From positions 32,359,266 to 32,423,265 of the forward strand of contig OZ023267.1 in NCBI GenBank assembly GCA_964006375.1: a DNA stretch of 64,000 nt, read 5' to 3'. The DNA is from Tillus elongatus. Taxonomy: Eukaryota > Arthropoda > Insecta > Coleoptera > Cleridae. The stretch's first letter is position 1. Every line of letters begins with the position of its first letter. The translations under genes and the position numbers were made by a program. Under the pieces are notes generated by a model. The model was not told the origin of the DNA, searched no databases, and was given only the letters and a program-made list of their open reading frames with translations. Below, in pieces: positions 22,160 to 35,289 of this stretch.

Positions 22160-23632
22160 GATAAATATGTATATATGTATGTATGTATATGTATCACACC
22201 GATAACTCAAAGGATAACGCGCCGATTTTAATAAAATTTGATGAGTAAATTCTCTTTGCAATTGGCTTGGATAAGCTCGTTAGCCAGGAAAATCGGCCCA
22301 GTTTTCCAGGAAAATTTTAGGTTTCTTCTGAAAAAAAAATCATATCTCCGGAAATAACAAAGCTACGGCAACCACGTTTGGCAAGTTGGTTAACGCTGTA
22401 AAAACAAAACTCTGCACCAAAATTCAGGTCTTTATGTCGAAAGGAAGCAAAAAGTTATAGGCACTTAATGAAGCAAAATTTTAGTGCCACTAGAAGTCAG
22501 AGAAGGCGCAATACCAAGATATTGTATGTGTTAAACAAAATCTATTAAATATTACAGACAACGTTTATCTTTTCATGACGCAAAAGGTTAAAGAGGTACC
22601 AGAAAGGTTACTTTAAGAGTTTGATAATTTTTCTCCTGTAAATGTCAAACTGGAGATTTGGAACGTGAAAACTAGTATAACTATTGCGGTTTATGGATGG
22701 AGAATATTGCATAAAATGTACATTAGGATCATATAGATGTATGCTACTCTTCTCATTTGTTTAAATACCTGCAAAAACTGCCTCCAAATCTCTTACATAT
22801 TACGAATAAATAACTTAAGACCATTATCGGTTATCTACCTTCCTGCATTGCAGTTTACTAGAAACCTTGCGTGGTGTAATGGTTAGTATCCCTGTCTGAT
22901 GAGCGAAGGGACGTGGGTTCAAATCTCACCGTTGACTGAATTTCCCTTTTAACTTCTATTTTAGTTTTTTTTTCCGTCTTTGATTCCATTTTAACGTAAT
23001 CTGATCAGATTGTGTTATGTTTTGTGCTTGGTAGATATCATTTTTTGTAAGATGTTTTTGTGAAATTTTGGTAATTAATGATAAATGTCTAATAAGTTAT
23101 TATCAAAAAATGTTTAAGGAGTTTCTTGAAAAACTGTTTCCAAATTTTCATGAAATTTTTGTTTTGCGGTCGAAAAAGTTTTTGTAAAAAATTATATTTT
23201 GTTAGGTGTGTAAATAAGTCGAAATGGTTGGTTGGCCAGGAAAATCGAACCAGTTTTTTTCATTTAATTTACTTTTATTAGCGAATTTTCTTGTACAAAA
23301 TGTTCTTTCAATAGAGAATTTTGTTATAAATGAATTCAATAAGATTTCTGTAAAGAAACATTTGAGAATTATTGTATGAAAAATTATTCAATTGTTGGAA
23401 AATTTTTGAAATAAAATTCGTCGAAAATAAGGTTTTAATGGATTTTCGTGAAACAAATTATTTTATTTTCAATTTTAATTACAGATTAGGTATATTATTT
23501 GAATTTTATGTATGCTTTTAGCAGAATTTTGTGAAAAAAATATTTAGCCAAATTGGATGCCTGCTTTCATTAAAAAAAGACATATCTGCCATTCAACATA
23601 TTTTTATAAAAATTCGCTACCATAACGCACTT
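22160..23632 (-). repeat. GACGCAG/(TA)n family copy with internal tRNA-like segment
   Basis: GTATCACACCGATAACTCAA at 22190 is the reverse of the block that precedes (TA)n in other copies; here the TA tract is reduced to TATATATG/TATG repeats. The far end is ATTCGCTACCATAACGCAC (23613-23631), the reverse of the family's 5' end, lacking the outermost GACGCAG. Confidence 0.6.
22864..22936 (+). other. tRNA-like relic (Pol III A and B boxes)
   Basis: TGGTGTAATGG looks like an A box. GTGGGTTCAAATCTCAC folds as a T arm with a B box. The layout resembles tRNA-Asp/Glu. The seven bases before and after do not pair as an acceptor stem, and no variable or anticodon arm is fully convincing. It is best taken as a tRNA-derived relic inside the repeat and not as a working tRNA gene. 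Confidence 0.5.
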
Positions 23633-24506
23633 TTTTAACTTTCTCCTTATTGACTGCATACCGCATACAAAAAGCTGACCCCGCAACGATAGAATATCTA
23701 ATGTCTATAGCTATAACAGTACAAAATAATATGATAATAATGTTTCCGACATCATAATGGTACGCATATAACTTCACAGTCTCTATCCTACGAGAATAAG
23801 TCAATCTATCGGAATCTTCCCCAACACTCCAACCCATATGAAATATTATGATTCACAAGAATACCATTTGTTATAAAAGTGAATGATGACAAGTATGAAA
23901 AGGGTCCGCCGATGAACCTCTCCCTTTAAGCAATAATTACATGAAGATAATAAATCAATATAGCGGGTGAGTTGTCCCGGAAGTATCTCTGTAGTGTATT
24001 CATTGTTTATCCTGGTTGACATAATGATTTAGACGTGTCTGTGTGTCTGTGCGTCGGGTGAGTCAGACCTATGACACTGCGTCCCGAGGGCTCGAGGTCG
24101 CCATCCCTTAATTTCGCACTTGCCATCACATGCCACACAAACATCAGACCGTATCACCTCATATGCGATACAGCGATTAAAACGCCCCCTGGTGTTCCAA
24201 TATGTGTTACATTTACATAGATGGTTGCTTACTGTTAAGGGTATTAAATAAATTGCATTTTTAACAATGAACTGACCTAGTGGTCGGATTTTAGAGATTG
24301 TTCGCGGAAAACCAATGTTCAAATTTAAGCAAAATGTTATCCGTAATGTCATAAAATCATAAAATAATGTTTAATAATCGGAACACTTGTTATTGTTTTT
24401 GTCCTTAAAATTCTGTATTTGCATAATGTTAAATTTTCTCAATTCCTCGCCTCCTGCAGCTCTCTTCATTTTAACATACAAATAAAAAATTATTATTGTT
24501 GTTTTT
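23633..24506. other. No recognisable gene
   Basis: Mixed AT-rich sequence; 24030-24210 is more GC-rich (GTCTGTGTGTCTGTGCG and beyond). It shows no protein motif or repeat structure. Confidence 0.4.
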
Positions 24507-24600
24507 GGTTATTGTCGTCGGTCTATTTTTACGACTATGGCTATAATCAGCGATGACATGGAGTAATTAAAAAACTACGATTCGAATCGCCGTTTACAAT
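24507..24600 (-). mobile_element. SINE family 2, 3' fragment
   Basis: On the minus strand, ATAGCCATAGTCG and AAATAGACCGACG match the tail of 15103-15443, with GATTCGAATCG as a possible B-box remnant. Confidence 0.5.
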
Positions 24601-24617
24601 TAACGCAACTAATAGAT

Positions 24618-24650
24618 CAGCGTTTCTCAAACTTTTAGTATTTGCGACCC
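24618..24650 (+). repeat. hAT 5' terminal inverted repeat
   Basis: CAGCGTTTCTCAAACTTTT, then TTTGCGACCC: the CAG-NGTTTCTCAAAC...GCGACCC form is typical of Buster/Charlie-type hAT ends. No matching right end was found downstream. Confidence 0.7.
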
Positions 24651-24865
24651 AATTTGCAATCACAAATTGAAACGCGCGAGGTTCCGATTTAGTTTAGAGC
24701 ATTCTAGAACGTGTGCGCGGCGTGTATTAATGCTGCATCTCGTTCAGTTTCTGCCAGTCTCAGTCGAGTCGTTCCCTCTACCGTGAAAGTGTATGTTGTA
24801 ATTTGCGTGTTAAATGAATTTCACTATATTCGAGTAACAGGAGATTTATACAGTATACAAAATCA

Positions 24866-26440
24866 TGGATAAACTGTAAGTGGGGGTAAGCCAGCAGTTA
24901 ACGATAGTGAAGAATCAACAAGTGCAGAGGCGAGAGTGGTTCTGAAACAAAAATCAAGAAAATATTCTCAACAATATTTAAAGTTAGGCTTACCAGCACT
25001 AAAGTAAATTAAGAGGAAAAGCGACTGTGTGTAATTTTCTCCAAAATTTTAGCCGCAGTCAACGTGGAACCCAATAAACTTAAACGACATTTGGAAACGC
25101 CTCATAGTGAGTACATTAGCGAATACCAAGAGTTCTTCAAATTACAGTTAAAATAATATGAAAAGCAAAAATAATTTTTTAGAGAAATTTTGTCTGTGAA
25201 TGGAAAAGCTTTACTTGCCTCTTACGAAGTTTTGTATCAAATAGTCAGATGTAGAAAGAAATACACCATTTGTGAATAGCTTATTTTGCCAGCTGCAACT
25301 AAGATCGTAGAAACTATGTTTGAAAATAATTTTGGCTAAGATTTGTAGCTTTTCGGGGAGTTGAATCATTTTTTTTTCCAAATCAGCTTGATGATACAAC
25401 AGATAGCAATAGAGTTTCTCAATTAATTGCCTATGTCCGATTTTGTGATGATATGTCAGCAGCAGAATAACTACTATTCTGAAAACCAATAGGACCCAAA
25501 GCAACCAGACTTGTATTATTTCCTATCTTGCGGAAATTGCGGCGGAATATGCACCGATGGTGCTTGTACAATGTGTGAAAGATTCAGAAATATACAAGCA
25601 CTTGTGAAACAAAAATCTCCACAGTGTATCTGAACACGCTGCATGACTCGTAGAGAAACTCTGGCTTCCAAGGAGATGAGTCGTGGTCTGAATATTGCGC
25701 CAGCGATGGTGATAACTGTTGTAAATTATATAAAAATTAAACCCCTAAAATCAAGAATCTTTTATGCGTTTTGTAAAAACATGGGTGCAGTAACTCCAGC
25801 GTTACTATTTTATTGCGAGGCAAGATGGTTATCACGTGGGACATTGTTTTGAAACGTGTCTATGAATTAAAAGATGACATTGACATTTTTCCAGTCGACG
25901 AAAACTGACCGGAAACCGAGAAATTTTGAGATTTTTAATTCAATTGGGCTACGAGTTCGATATATTCGAGAAATCAAATACCTTAAATTTTTAACTCTAA
26001 GGAGCGTACATTATATGTTGGATACGAGTGATAAAGCTAATGCTTTTTGTAGAAAATTGGAATTATGGAGCAGAAATTTAAAGCAAGATACCTAGAAATG
26101 TTTGCAAATGTGGACGAATGCGTGAAAACTTACAAGGCTGAAGAACAACATGTGAAAGTTGTTTTCTAACCATAGAAAATCATTTAGCAGCCATGCTGGC
26201 AAATAATTATCAAAATATTTTCTTGCTGACTTCTTTTTCTGACAGCAAGTTGCGAGTGGGATAGAGACGCATTACAAAATACTCCCGAAGGTCTCTTAAC
26301 TGCCGAAAAAAAAATTTATAGACTTTACGGCAAGTGGCGAAATCAAAAGACAATGTAGTAATAAATCACTCTTTGTATTACATTATTACCATTTTCAACA
26401 TCCCAACTTAGAGAAACCGGATTTTCTGCGGTGACTGCTT
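24866..26440 (+). pseudogene. hAT transposase (ZBED5/FAM200-like), heavily broken
   Basis: Translated pieces appear in order across frames. GKPAVNDSEESTSAEARVVL is followed by a BED zinc-finger remnant (KLKRHLETPHSEYI). QLDDTTDSNRVSQLIAYV holds the first catalytic D region, and CTDGA the second. Then come QALVKQKSPQC and LASKEMSRGL, VNYIKIKPLKSRIFYAFC, LLFYCEARWLSRG, DTSDKANAFCRKLELWS and, at the end, a RETGFSAVTAF dimerisation motif. About ten stops and frame shifts. Host genes of the ZBED5/FAM200 type derive from this family; here the left TIR 220-250 bp upstream marks it as a transposon copy. Confidence 0.8.
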
Positions 26441-26589
26441 TCATATATATCCAAACATATATCTCATATAAATATAGAAAAAAAAAAGATAAGAGTTAAT
26501 AATAATAATAAATTTCTAATATTAAACCTTATTTCGAAAAAAAATTATCTGCAAGCCAGGCCCAAGGGGGCCCCTATTAATTATTAATT

Positions 26590-26878
<289 letters not shown>

Positions 26879-26879
26879 T

Positions 26880-27853
26880 CATTTGGTGAATACCTTTCGT
26901 TTCCAAGTGGGTTGAACATGTTCGTTAGCCAGGAAAATCGGCACAGGTTTTCCCGGAAAATTTTGTGCTTCCTTTTGGAAAAACTTTATATCTCCGGAAG
27001 TAACAAAGTAAGAGCAACCAAATGGTATGCGGGTTTATATCATTATAAGTAAATTACCAACTCGCTGGTCCTTCCTCCTTACCGGGGAACTTAACCGCCA
27101 AATTATGCGTAGAATTATTGCAAGACAAACGGAGCCACTGCTACGAACGTCATAGAAAATAGCGACAGCTATGATGGAAATTCAATCGTATTTCACAAGA
27201 CGGTACTTCAGTACCTTACGCCTAAACATTGCGACAGTTTCTGAAAGAAAGATTTCCAAACAGTATGATAGATATGAAGACGTTACCTAATTGAATAGTC
27301 CTCCACGACACCGGACTTCTTTATATGGACATTTAAAACCAAAACCCACATGAACCTGCAGAAATTCATTTGGTGAATACCTTTCGTTTCCAAGTGGGTT
27401 GAACATGTTCGTTAGCCAGGAAAATCGGCACAGGTTTTCCCGGAAAATTTTGTGCTTCCTTTTGAAAAAACTTTATATCTCCGGAAGTAACAAAGTAACA
27501 GCAACCAAATGGTATGCGGGTTTATATCATTATAAGTAAATTACCAACTCGCTGGTCCTTCCTCCTTACCGGGGAACTTAACCGCCAAATTATGCGTAGA
27601 ATTATTGCAAGACAAACGGAGCCACTGCTACGGACGTCATAGAAAATAGCGACAGCTATGATGGAAATTCAATCGTATTTCACACGACGGTACTTCAGTA
27701 CCTTACGCCTAAACATTGCGACAGTTTCTGAAAGAAAGATTTCCAAACAGTATGATAGATATGAAGACGTTACCTAATTGAATAGTCCTCCACGACACCG
27801 GACTTCTTTATATGGACATTTCAAACCAAAACCCACATGAACCTGCAGAAATT
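26880..27853. repeat. 487-bp tandem duplication, about 99% identical
   Basis: Unit 1 is about 26880-27366 and unit 2 about 27367-27853, both starting CATTTGGTGAATACCTTTCG and ending ACATGAACCTGCAGAAATT. I noted only about five differences (for example CTACGAACG/CTACGGACG). The first 120 bp of the unit is GACGCAG-family sequence; the rest is unrecognised. Confidence 0.95.
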
Positions 27854-28569
27854 GTGCCGGCACATCCTTTCCAAATCTAATAACGGCCGAAATGCCTCCG
27901 AACGTAAAATATCCATTCGAACAAAATTTGCATTTTTGTATGGAGGCTGGCGCAGGGCCTCTTCAACATTTTCCCATGTAAGGTTTCAGCTGCTAGGTAA
28001 AGCCAGCATTACTATTAAACTTAAGAAAAATTGTTTCCACAGTATCATTAATTTTTTCGTCATACTTTACCTATATCCAAAAGTGTGGCCCTAATGAGCT
28101 ACAGCCCATTAAGGGGTAGTAATTGAAATTTTTTATTAGCTCCAATTTTCCTTAACCTTCTTAAACTTCAATTTTTCCACAGGTATTGTCCTTTGAGTAC
28201 TGCAAAATTTCACCGAGTTTTTCAAAAACTGAAGTACAGAGTGTCTTATTTTTGACGACTTGTACGCTTCTTTATCTAAACAAACGAGTGTGTACGCCCA
28301 TGACTTTAAGACTTTTTTTATAATAAGCACATTTTATTTGGACACTTTTTTTCATTTTCAGGATATTAAGAATGCTGTCGGACTGAAAAAAAAAATCATT
28401 ATACTGGCATAAATCGTATAAATTGTTAGTAGTAAAATTTTACAATATGGTAATAGTAAAATCGTAATAAAGTAAATGTTTAAGGTACAAATTAATTCTT
28501 CTTAAAAAAAATTAAACAAAATTTATTTTACCGGATTCTTTCTAATATTAGAAGATTCGTTGCCGTAAC
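27854..28569. other. No recognisable gene
   Basis: AT-rich; T-rich runs near 28110-28170 and 28310-28360. I see no motif. Confidence 0.4.
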
Positions 28570-29442
28570 ATTTCTTCTATTTAGTTCCTGTCCACTCTTA
28601 ACCGGGGACGAATTAACTTTTAATTTTTAGGAACTCCATAAACAAACATCATAAGACGTTAGGTCTGGTGATCACGGTGGCCAATTTATAGGAGCATCAT
28701 TCCCTCCTCCAATCCATCGGTTTGGACATTCTTGGTGCAAATATTGCCGAATTGCTAAAGGAAAATAAGGGGGGCCACCATAGTGCATGAACCAAATGTC
28801 TATGCATAGATCCAGTGCAAATCCGGCAGCCTTTCTGGCAAGATCATTTCCTTCGTTATGTCGAGTTTGTGTTACAACAACTTGATAATAAAATTATTAA
28901 TTACTTCAGCCCACACTTTGATTTTAATATCGTCTTGATGATGTGAAACTTTAGTTGCATGCAGATTTGCATCGGAGCTGGCGTAAACATGTTCATTATG
29001 CAAGTTTGGGATACCAGATGCCGTTAATGTAGCTTCGTCTGTGAATAAGAGTTTTTTGGTAAAATTTGCATTTTCAATTCTATTACTTTGAATGCTCCTA
29101 CAGAAAGCTAAACGCAACGAAAGATCAATAGGCAATAGGTGCTGCATTTTTGGACATGAAAAGGACATAATAGTTGCTCCTTCGAAAATTCGTGTACATT
29201 ACTCTTATAAACCTCTTAATTAAGTTTCAAGCGCCTAGTACTAATTTTCCGATGTCCTTCTACAAAATTCATTATCTCTTTATCAAGTCCACACAGTGTT
29301 TGTTGGCGTCCTCTATCCATGTTTCTGGATTGAAAGTTACCAGTTTCCGACGTCTCCTATCAATACCAGCAAACGTTTGACGGTTTGGTACTTGCCGATT
29401 AAGAAATCGTTCCCTGTAGACTCTAAACACTGTCGCAACCAT
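28570..29442 (-). pseudogene. Mariner-like (DDE_3-type) transposase remnant 1
   Basis: From ATG at 29442: VFRVYRERFLNRQVPNRQTF and RRRRKLVTFNPE form the N-terminal helix-turn-helix. HRKISTRRLKLN follows, then LFTDEATLTASG with the first catalytic D, and in the last third GGPPYFPLAIRQYL, CPNRWIGGGNDAPINWPP and SPDLTSYDVCLW with the last catalytic D. Several stops and shifts. Remnants of related transposases are at 39010, 50998 and 58140, so the family has been active here repeatedly. Confidence 0.75.
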
Positions 29443-29711
29443 TTTTTGATAAAATCCGTAAACTAAAATAATCTACCTGTTCATCATATGTATATCAAGT
29501 CATTTTTAAACTATAAACTTGTAACGTTCTATATATCTAAGTACAATTCTAATATATAAACAAGCTATTTTACTAAATCTAGTTTGACAAATTAACAAAC
29601 ACTCTACGTACAAACCATGCTTCCATGGCATACTTTTTATTGAGTTCTATCAAATTAGCTGGCACATGTTATTTGAACACTATGTGAAAACTGGAACCTG
29701 TGATGAGCACT

Positions 29712-29904
29712 AATAAGTACACTTGGAGAACACCCAAATCACCACAACACATATTTCAGAGACCTTACGATCGTTGGCAATGTCAACATTTTCAGAGGAA
29801 GAAAATTTTCTTCCTCTGAGGATGTTGACATTGTCAACGACACGATCGTAAGGTCTCTGAAATATGTGTTGTGGTGATTTGGGTGTTCTCTAAGTGTACT
29901 TATT
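29712..29904. mobile_element. Foldback (palindromic) MITE, copy 1
   Basis: Arms of about 93 bp meet almost without a loop at GAAGAAAATTTTCTTC near 29807. The outer bases are AATAAGTACACTTGGAGAAC and their complement at 29881-29904, with very few mismatches. It is related to 45259-45454, which also shares the outside flank GGAACCTGTGATGAGCACT. Confidence 0.85.
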
Positions 29905-30907
29905 GTTATTTGATTTTTTTTTTTTTTGACTAAACCGCTAAACTAATAGAAAGATCGTACGAGACAAAACAGTTTTCAAATCAAATGTACTAGTTACAAA
30001 AAATCTCAATGTCATTGGCGTACCCACACCTTTTTTGTAATAAAGGAAAAAGAGTAAAAGTCCGTCAAAAAGGCCATGCACTTGAGTTTTTGAGAAACTC
30101 AGTGAAATTTTGCAATACCCAAAGAACAATACCTGTGTGAAAATTGAAATCAAAAGGTTAAGCCAAACTGGAGTTAATAAAAAAATATATTTTTAAAGCA
30201 CTCCTTTAAGTGGCTATAGCTATATCTCGTTAGGGCGACACATTTGGATAGAGATGAAGTTGGTCAGATTGATTTTTTATGCAAGGAATAAGTGGTAGAG
30301 TTCTGTATACGTATTTTCTGGACACCTTTGTATATGCAGTCATTGCAACAAGTTTTTTCGTATATCTAAAATATTCAATTTAACAAAACTCGAAAATATG
30401 TTTAAAAACTTAAATTGTAAACAACGAAATAAAGATGTGTAGGTTGAAAAATCTATTTGGAAAGTTTAATTGAAATAGCTCGCCCTCGCACAGAGTCAAG
30501 CCTATTTCAAATCGTATAAAACAAACATACCGTGTACATTCTGCTTTTTACATATAGCAATATCAATGTTTTTATCTTTTATTTATCGGAACCATGATTG
30601 CGAAACCCAATTTGATTAAAACCATGCCACTTGGTGTTCAATTTTTTTCACTGTTCCAATAGATATTGTAGCAAAAAACTGGTTCCGGGATATTTTATTT
30701 TAGCACACCTCGAACAAAGAGCGTAAAAGTCGATGTTATAAATAGTACAGTCTAGAAGCATAATGTCAAATGTCAATCAATTCCCCTAGTCAGTTCTATT
30801 CAGATATGTTGCATTGTACAACAGTTCTTTTTTTCATGAAATTAGCCCCTTCGCAATTTACTTACAATACTAGATATGGAGATATAAAACTACAGATATT
30901 GTTTGTT
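29905..30907. other. No recognisable gene
   Basis: AT-rich sequence of unknown origin between the foldback element and the next repeat copy. Confidence 0.4.
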
Positions 30908-31019
30908 TTAGCGAGTTTTCATTAAGAAAAATGCGCTAATAGATAGGTCACGAAGAAAAAATCTTTCTTCAGATGACCGCGAATTTGGGTAGAACCCAAA
31001 CCAAGGTCAGTTAAAATTT

Positions 31020-31192
<173 letters not shown>

Positions 31193-32015
31193 TCAATCAA
31201 ATTTGGCAAAAATCTTGTTTGGGAAAAAAGCGAGGTCGAGTTCGTTAATCAGCCTTTATGTTCAAGTTTTTCCTGTGGAAAATCGGGGAAAACGTTTTGA
31301 AAACGATATAGTTTTGTAAGTATCAGAGTAATTGGACCTTAGATGCGGCTATGAATATTGCAAATAAACCTCTGTTGTGAATTTGAAATAAATTGGTACA
31401 CCATAGTTAGAGTTTTTTCCAAATTAAAAGTAAAATCCCAAAGACATGCACTGAAACGACTTAGTAGTTAAAGTCCAATGCTTGACAGACAGGGTAGTTA
31501 ACTGCCATGCGTAGATTGATTCATACAACAGGTATAAACCATATATCAACGGTAACAAAACTAAATATATACCAGGCATAAAACATACTGCCCGAACCAA
31601 CAATCCTGAATCTCGACCACAATTATGGAAAATGACAGACGACATATAATTAAAAATTTGCCAAGTGATTGTTATTTAAGTAGGGGATTCAACCAATTAT
31701 TAAGATACACTACATTTGTAGCTTTACTAACGGCCCCAAATACAGTTTTAGCGCCTCATAGATATATTATGCTGTGGCATAATATAGTATAAATGTAAAC
31801 AAAATTAAGCCAAGTCTCTATAAAAATGATTCTAAAATAGTTTATTTTATCTTTAAACTTAAACATAAGACGTCATATAAGACCAAAACAGTCGTGGGAT
31901 GTGTTTCAATGGTAATTATACTAATTCTCTAATTATTTGTTACGTATGCTTTGAATATAAAGCTCAGGTATGAAGCCGATCTAAGTATCACGCAAATAAA
32001 ACGTTAGTTGATGTG

Positions 32016-32090
32016 TGCCTAGATGGCGCAGGGGGCAACGCGCTTGCTTCCTAAGCAGAAGGTTACACGATCCAATCCAGCTCAATGAAT
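32016..32090 (+). other. tRNA-like relic inside the repeat
   Basis: TGGCGCAGGGG resembles an A box; CTTGC-TTCCTAA-GCAG resembles an anticodon arm reading CCT; GATCCAATCC is a weak B box. The T stem and acceptor stem do not pair. The paralogous position at 47505-47580 is more eroded except for GATCGAATCC. Confidence 0.4.
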
Positions 32091-32704
32091 GTGTTTTTTG
32101 TTTGTTTTATTTTGACATTTGGAGAAGCAATAGTGCACAGATTTCATACGTTTTGAACAAGACCTCAGTTTTGTTTAAAACGCCTGAATAACTTTGTCAC
32201 TTTTGAGTCTGAAATTATAATTTTGTTATAGTTGATATTGAAAAAATCGGTTTGATAAGGTTGACAAAAATGAAATCATGCTGGTGATTAATAAGGAAAA
32301 TAACTGCTACGTTTATAATTTGGCAGATACTTTACTTTTCTAAATATAAATTAAGTTTCCTTCTGGAAATCTTCTGTATAACTTTGATTAAATTTGCAAT
32401 ACAAGTTTCTTTTAAAGAGACTTTTCTACAGATATAACAAAATCTAGTTCTTTAGCTTCAGAGAAAATTGAGTTTTGGGCACTTTTCTCAACATGAGTTA
32501 GAACGCAAGATTTATTTTATAATAGACCGATAGCGATGGTAGCACTTTCTAAAGAATTATTTAAATGTGCGCGTACTTGGGCCTCTAAAATCGATCTTCA
32601 AAGTCTGTATAAGTTTAAAGCATTTACTTTACTAATATGCCGTATATTAATAGTGTACAACTGTTATGAAAATTCGCTAGTGTAGAGCACTTTCTGCGTC
32701 CCGA

Positions 32705-33704
32705 AATTTAATTTTTATCATGTTTAAGTTACATTTTTATGCGAAGTGTTTGCGTTTTGTTAACGAAATACTCTGAACAAACTTTTCTTTATCTCAACAG
32801 TTAAATTAACATTGTAAAATTATCACCAGTAGTATAGTAGCAGGTTCCGTCGCTAAACTTTAGGTAACATTCTTCATTGTAATTTAGAGTTTTTGAATCT
32901 CCTTGATAGAAATAGTTTGATAACAGTTTCGTTGTACCGCCAGTGTCAGGGCGTCGGCGAAGGAGAGTTACGTGTTTAGGAATTCAAAGTGGAAGTATTC
33001 GTTAATTTTACGATTTAAAGAGCATGAGTGAGTTTATTTTAATTACGTTGACTGTGATTTTAACAACGTCTCGTGTTGCGGGCTTGGAGTTAGTTGGCTA
33101 AAGTGCTTGAGATACTCATGTAAGAAGTTTTATTGGGATTAGCAAATTCCAAAGTTCGGAGTTGAACAGCATCGTGAAATTGATGGAACGTAGAATGACA
33201 ATGTATAATTTCCATAGCATGCAAGAAATGCTATGCTGTTGCTTGTATGTTCTTGTGCTGAACCCATTACCCAACACTATTCAGTAAACTAAACTGATAA
33301 CCACTCTCGAGGTTCCTATTCTCCACCTTGGGTCTTACTATTGCTTACTTATAACTGTAACCGTTATCGGAATATACTACCACTTTGAGAAACTTACTCA
33401 TATTCAAAGCGATAACCTCCAGCAAACTAAAATATAACAAAATTTAGCTTATGCTTATCATCGTTGTCTATATCATCACATTCCAAAGGCGATGCCGTCT
33501 TGCCGTCTCAGTCACGATCATCTGTTTCTAGCTGCTCTTTATTTCCTTACAGCTTCCGACTCCATCAATTAGTCCATGATTTCCAGAAGCCTTTCTCTTG
33601 GTCTAGTTCTTCATTTTCTTCCAAAGACGTGTTCTTTGGAAAATGCTAGAAAGTTATTAAGTCTCAGTGTTTTGCTAGCCTCGCCTATTACATTCGAAGG
33701 ACCA
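32705..33704. other. No recognisable gene
   Basis: Unassigned sequence leading into an LTR. It could be internal sequence of that element; no gag or pol motif is seen. Confidence 0.4.
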
Positions 33705-34264
33705 TGTTAAGGAGCGGATGATAGTTAGGGAGTAACTTGTAGACCTAGGCTAATGTGGACATAGTAACGATGTAATAAGCTTTAATAAATAAATCAAACT
33801 TTAACAATGCTTACAACTAATTTAACCCAATGAATTTTAAAGCCAAAATCTTTACATACCGCATCTTCATTGAAAAGTCTCTGATATTAGTCACTACATT
33901 TTTGAAAGCAAAAGTCTGTACTTATATCTACCTAATTTAAATCACAAGTCTCTTAGTGTTTATCAACAATACTACTTATAACCTTGCTTTGGTCTACATA
34001 ATACATAATTGCGGAGCTCAGCAGTCAGCATTCCTTGTACTGTACGCTGCATTTCCAACTTGTTTATTATTTAGATAAATATGTAATATTATTTCAATGC
34101 CAATGTTATTGATGCATCTGTGACCTACTTCTACATGAAATATTACATTAACTGTTGTAGCAAATTTTCCTATAACTAAATTTTAATTATCAATTGAATG
34201 ATATTAAAAAATATATATTCACGATTGGAAATTCTCTTTTAGATAGCTTTCTGTTCTATGAACA
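33705..34264 (+). mobile_element. LTR, second copy of the 561-bp family
   Basis: It starts TGTTAAGGAGCGG and ends CTATGAACA, collinear with 55818-56378 (AACAATGCTTACAACTAATT, CAGCAGTCAGCATTCCTTG and GTGACCTACT blocks). The flanking pentamers GACCA and CTCAA differ, so this copy may have recombined or still have internal sequence on one side. Confidence 0.75.
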
Positions 34265-34377
34265 CTCAAAGTACATTTAGAAAATTCCTCCTCCCTTCTC
34301 TCAATTTATTTCAGCATTTTCTTTTCCAAATTTTAGCGAATGTTTGTAGATAAAAATTTGGTAATAGGACGACCTAT

Positions 34378-34380
<3 letters not shown>

Positions 34381-34468
<88 letters not shown>
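34381..34468. repeat. (TA)n array
   Basis: Pure TA, immediately upstream of a Penelope fragment. Confidence 0.95.
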
Positions 34469-34470
<2 letters not shown>

Positions 34471-34499
34471 GCCAGGGAGGAGTTAAGCTTTAAAGCTTT

Positions 34500-34745
34500 T
34501 ACAGACGTTACCAACTAATAAGAATAAGATTCCAGGAAATAAAAGACGTGAGGTAGTCTATAAGATTAGCTGTAAAAATTGTTGCCTGTCATATATCGGA
34601 GCCAGCATGGGAGTGATTCCAGACTGAGACCTGAAAGATGTGCATTGACACAGCATGTAAATAAATTGGGCCACAACATTGACTATCGAAATACAACAGT
34701 TTTGCATAATGAGAATAATTTAAAAAAAAGTTTTTAGAAATGTGT
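34500..34745 (+). pseudogene. Penelope-like GIY-YIG endonuclease fragment
   Basis: NKIPGNKRREVVYKISCKNC, LSYIGAS, then after a frame shift RPERCALTQHVNKLGHNIDY: the same VVY...YIG...HVN.LGHNI order as at 21550-21720. Only the endonuclease is left. Confidence 0.65.
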
Positions 34746-35058
34746 CATATACTTTAAAATGACACTATGTATTCCAGGTCTGACATCCAAAATCTGAAAA
34801 GTATTTATAACTTTGTATTGTTGTTCAGCAGTTCTGGTTGCCCCCCTATGCTGACAGATTCTGTTAGGTAAAATAAGATATTGTATCACAGAAGAACGTA
34901 ACGATCTATGGTTTTCAGATTCAGATGTCTATGGCTCCTCCGAAGAGAAGTGTGTGGTTAAGAAACTGACTTAAGAAAATTGCCAAAATTGCATTAATTA
35001 TAGTCACAAGTTTAATACTTTTTTGTAAGATGCATTGTTAAAATTTCTAATGCAAAAG

Positions 35059-35061
<3 letters not shown>

Positions 35062-35123
<62 letters not shown>

Positions 35124-35289
35124 TGTATTTGTTTGCTGTGCGTTTGTGTTTTCTTATTGGTTTGCGTGGGCTGCAGTTTCGAACCGTCCCTGTTCATCAT
35201 CAGCAAACACGCAAACTAATAAGAAAACAGAAACGTACAGCAAACAAATACAGTGTATATTTAAAAGTGATTACAGTGTAGTGCAATAT

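Noticed and set aside
22864..22936. A functional tRNA gene (Asp/Glu-like)
   Set aside because: A and B boxes are present but the acceptor stem does not pair, and it lies inside a dispersed repeat.
29938..30153. 71-codon minus-strand frame beside the foldback element
   Set aside because: No recognisable domain and no start or splice context beyond chance.
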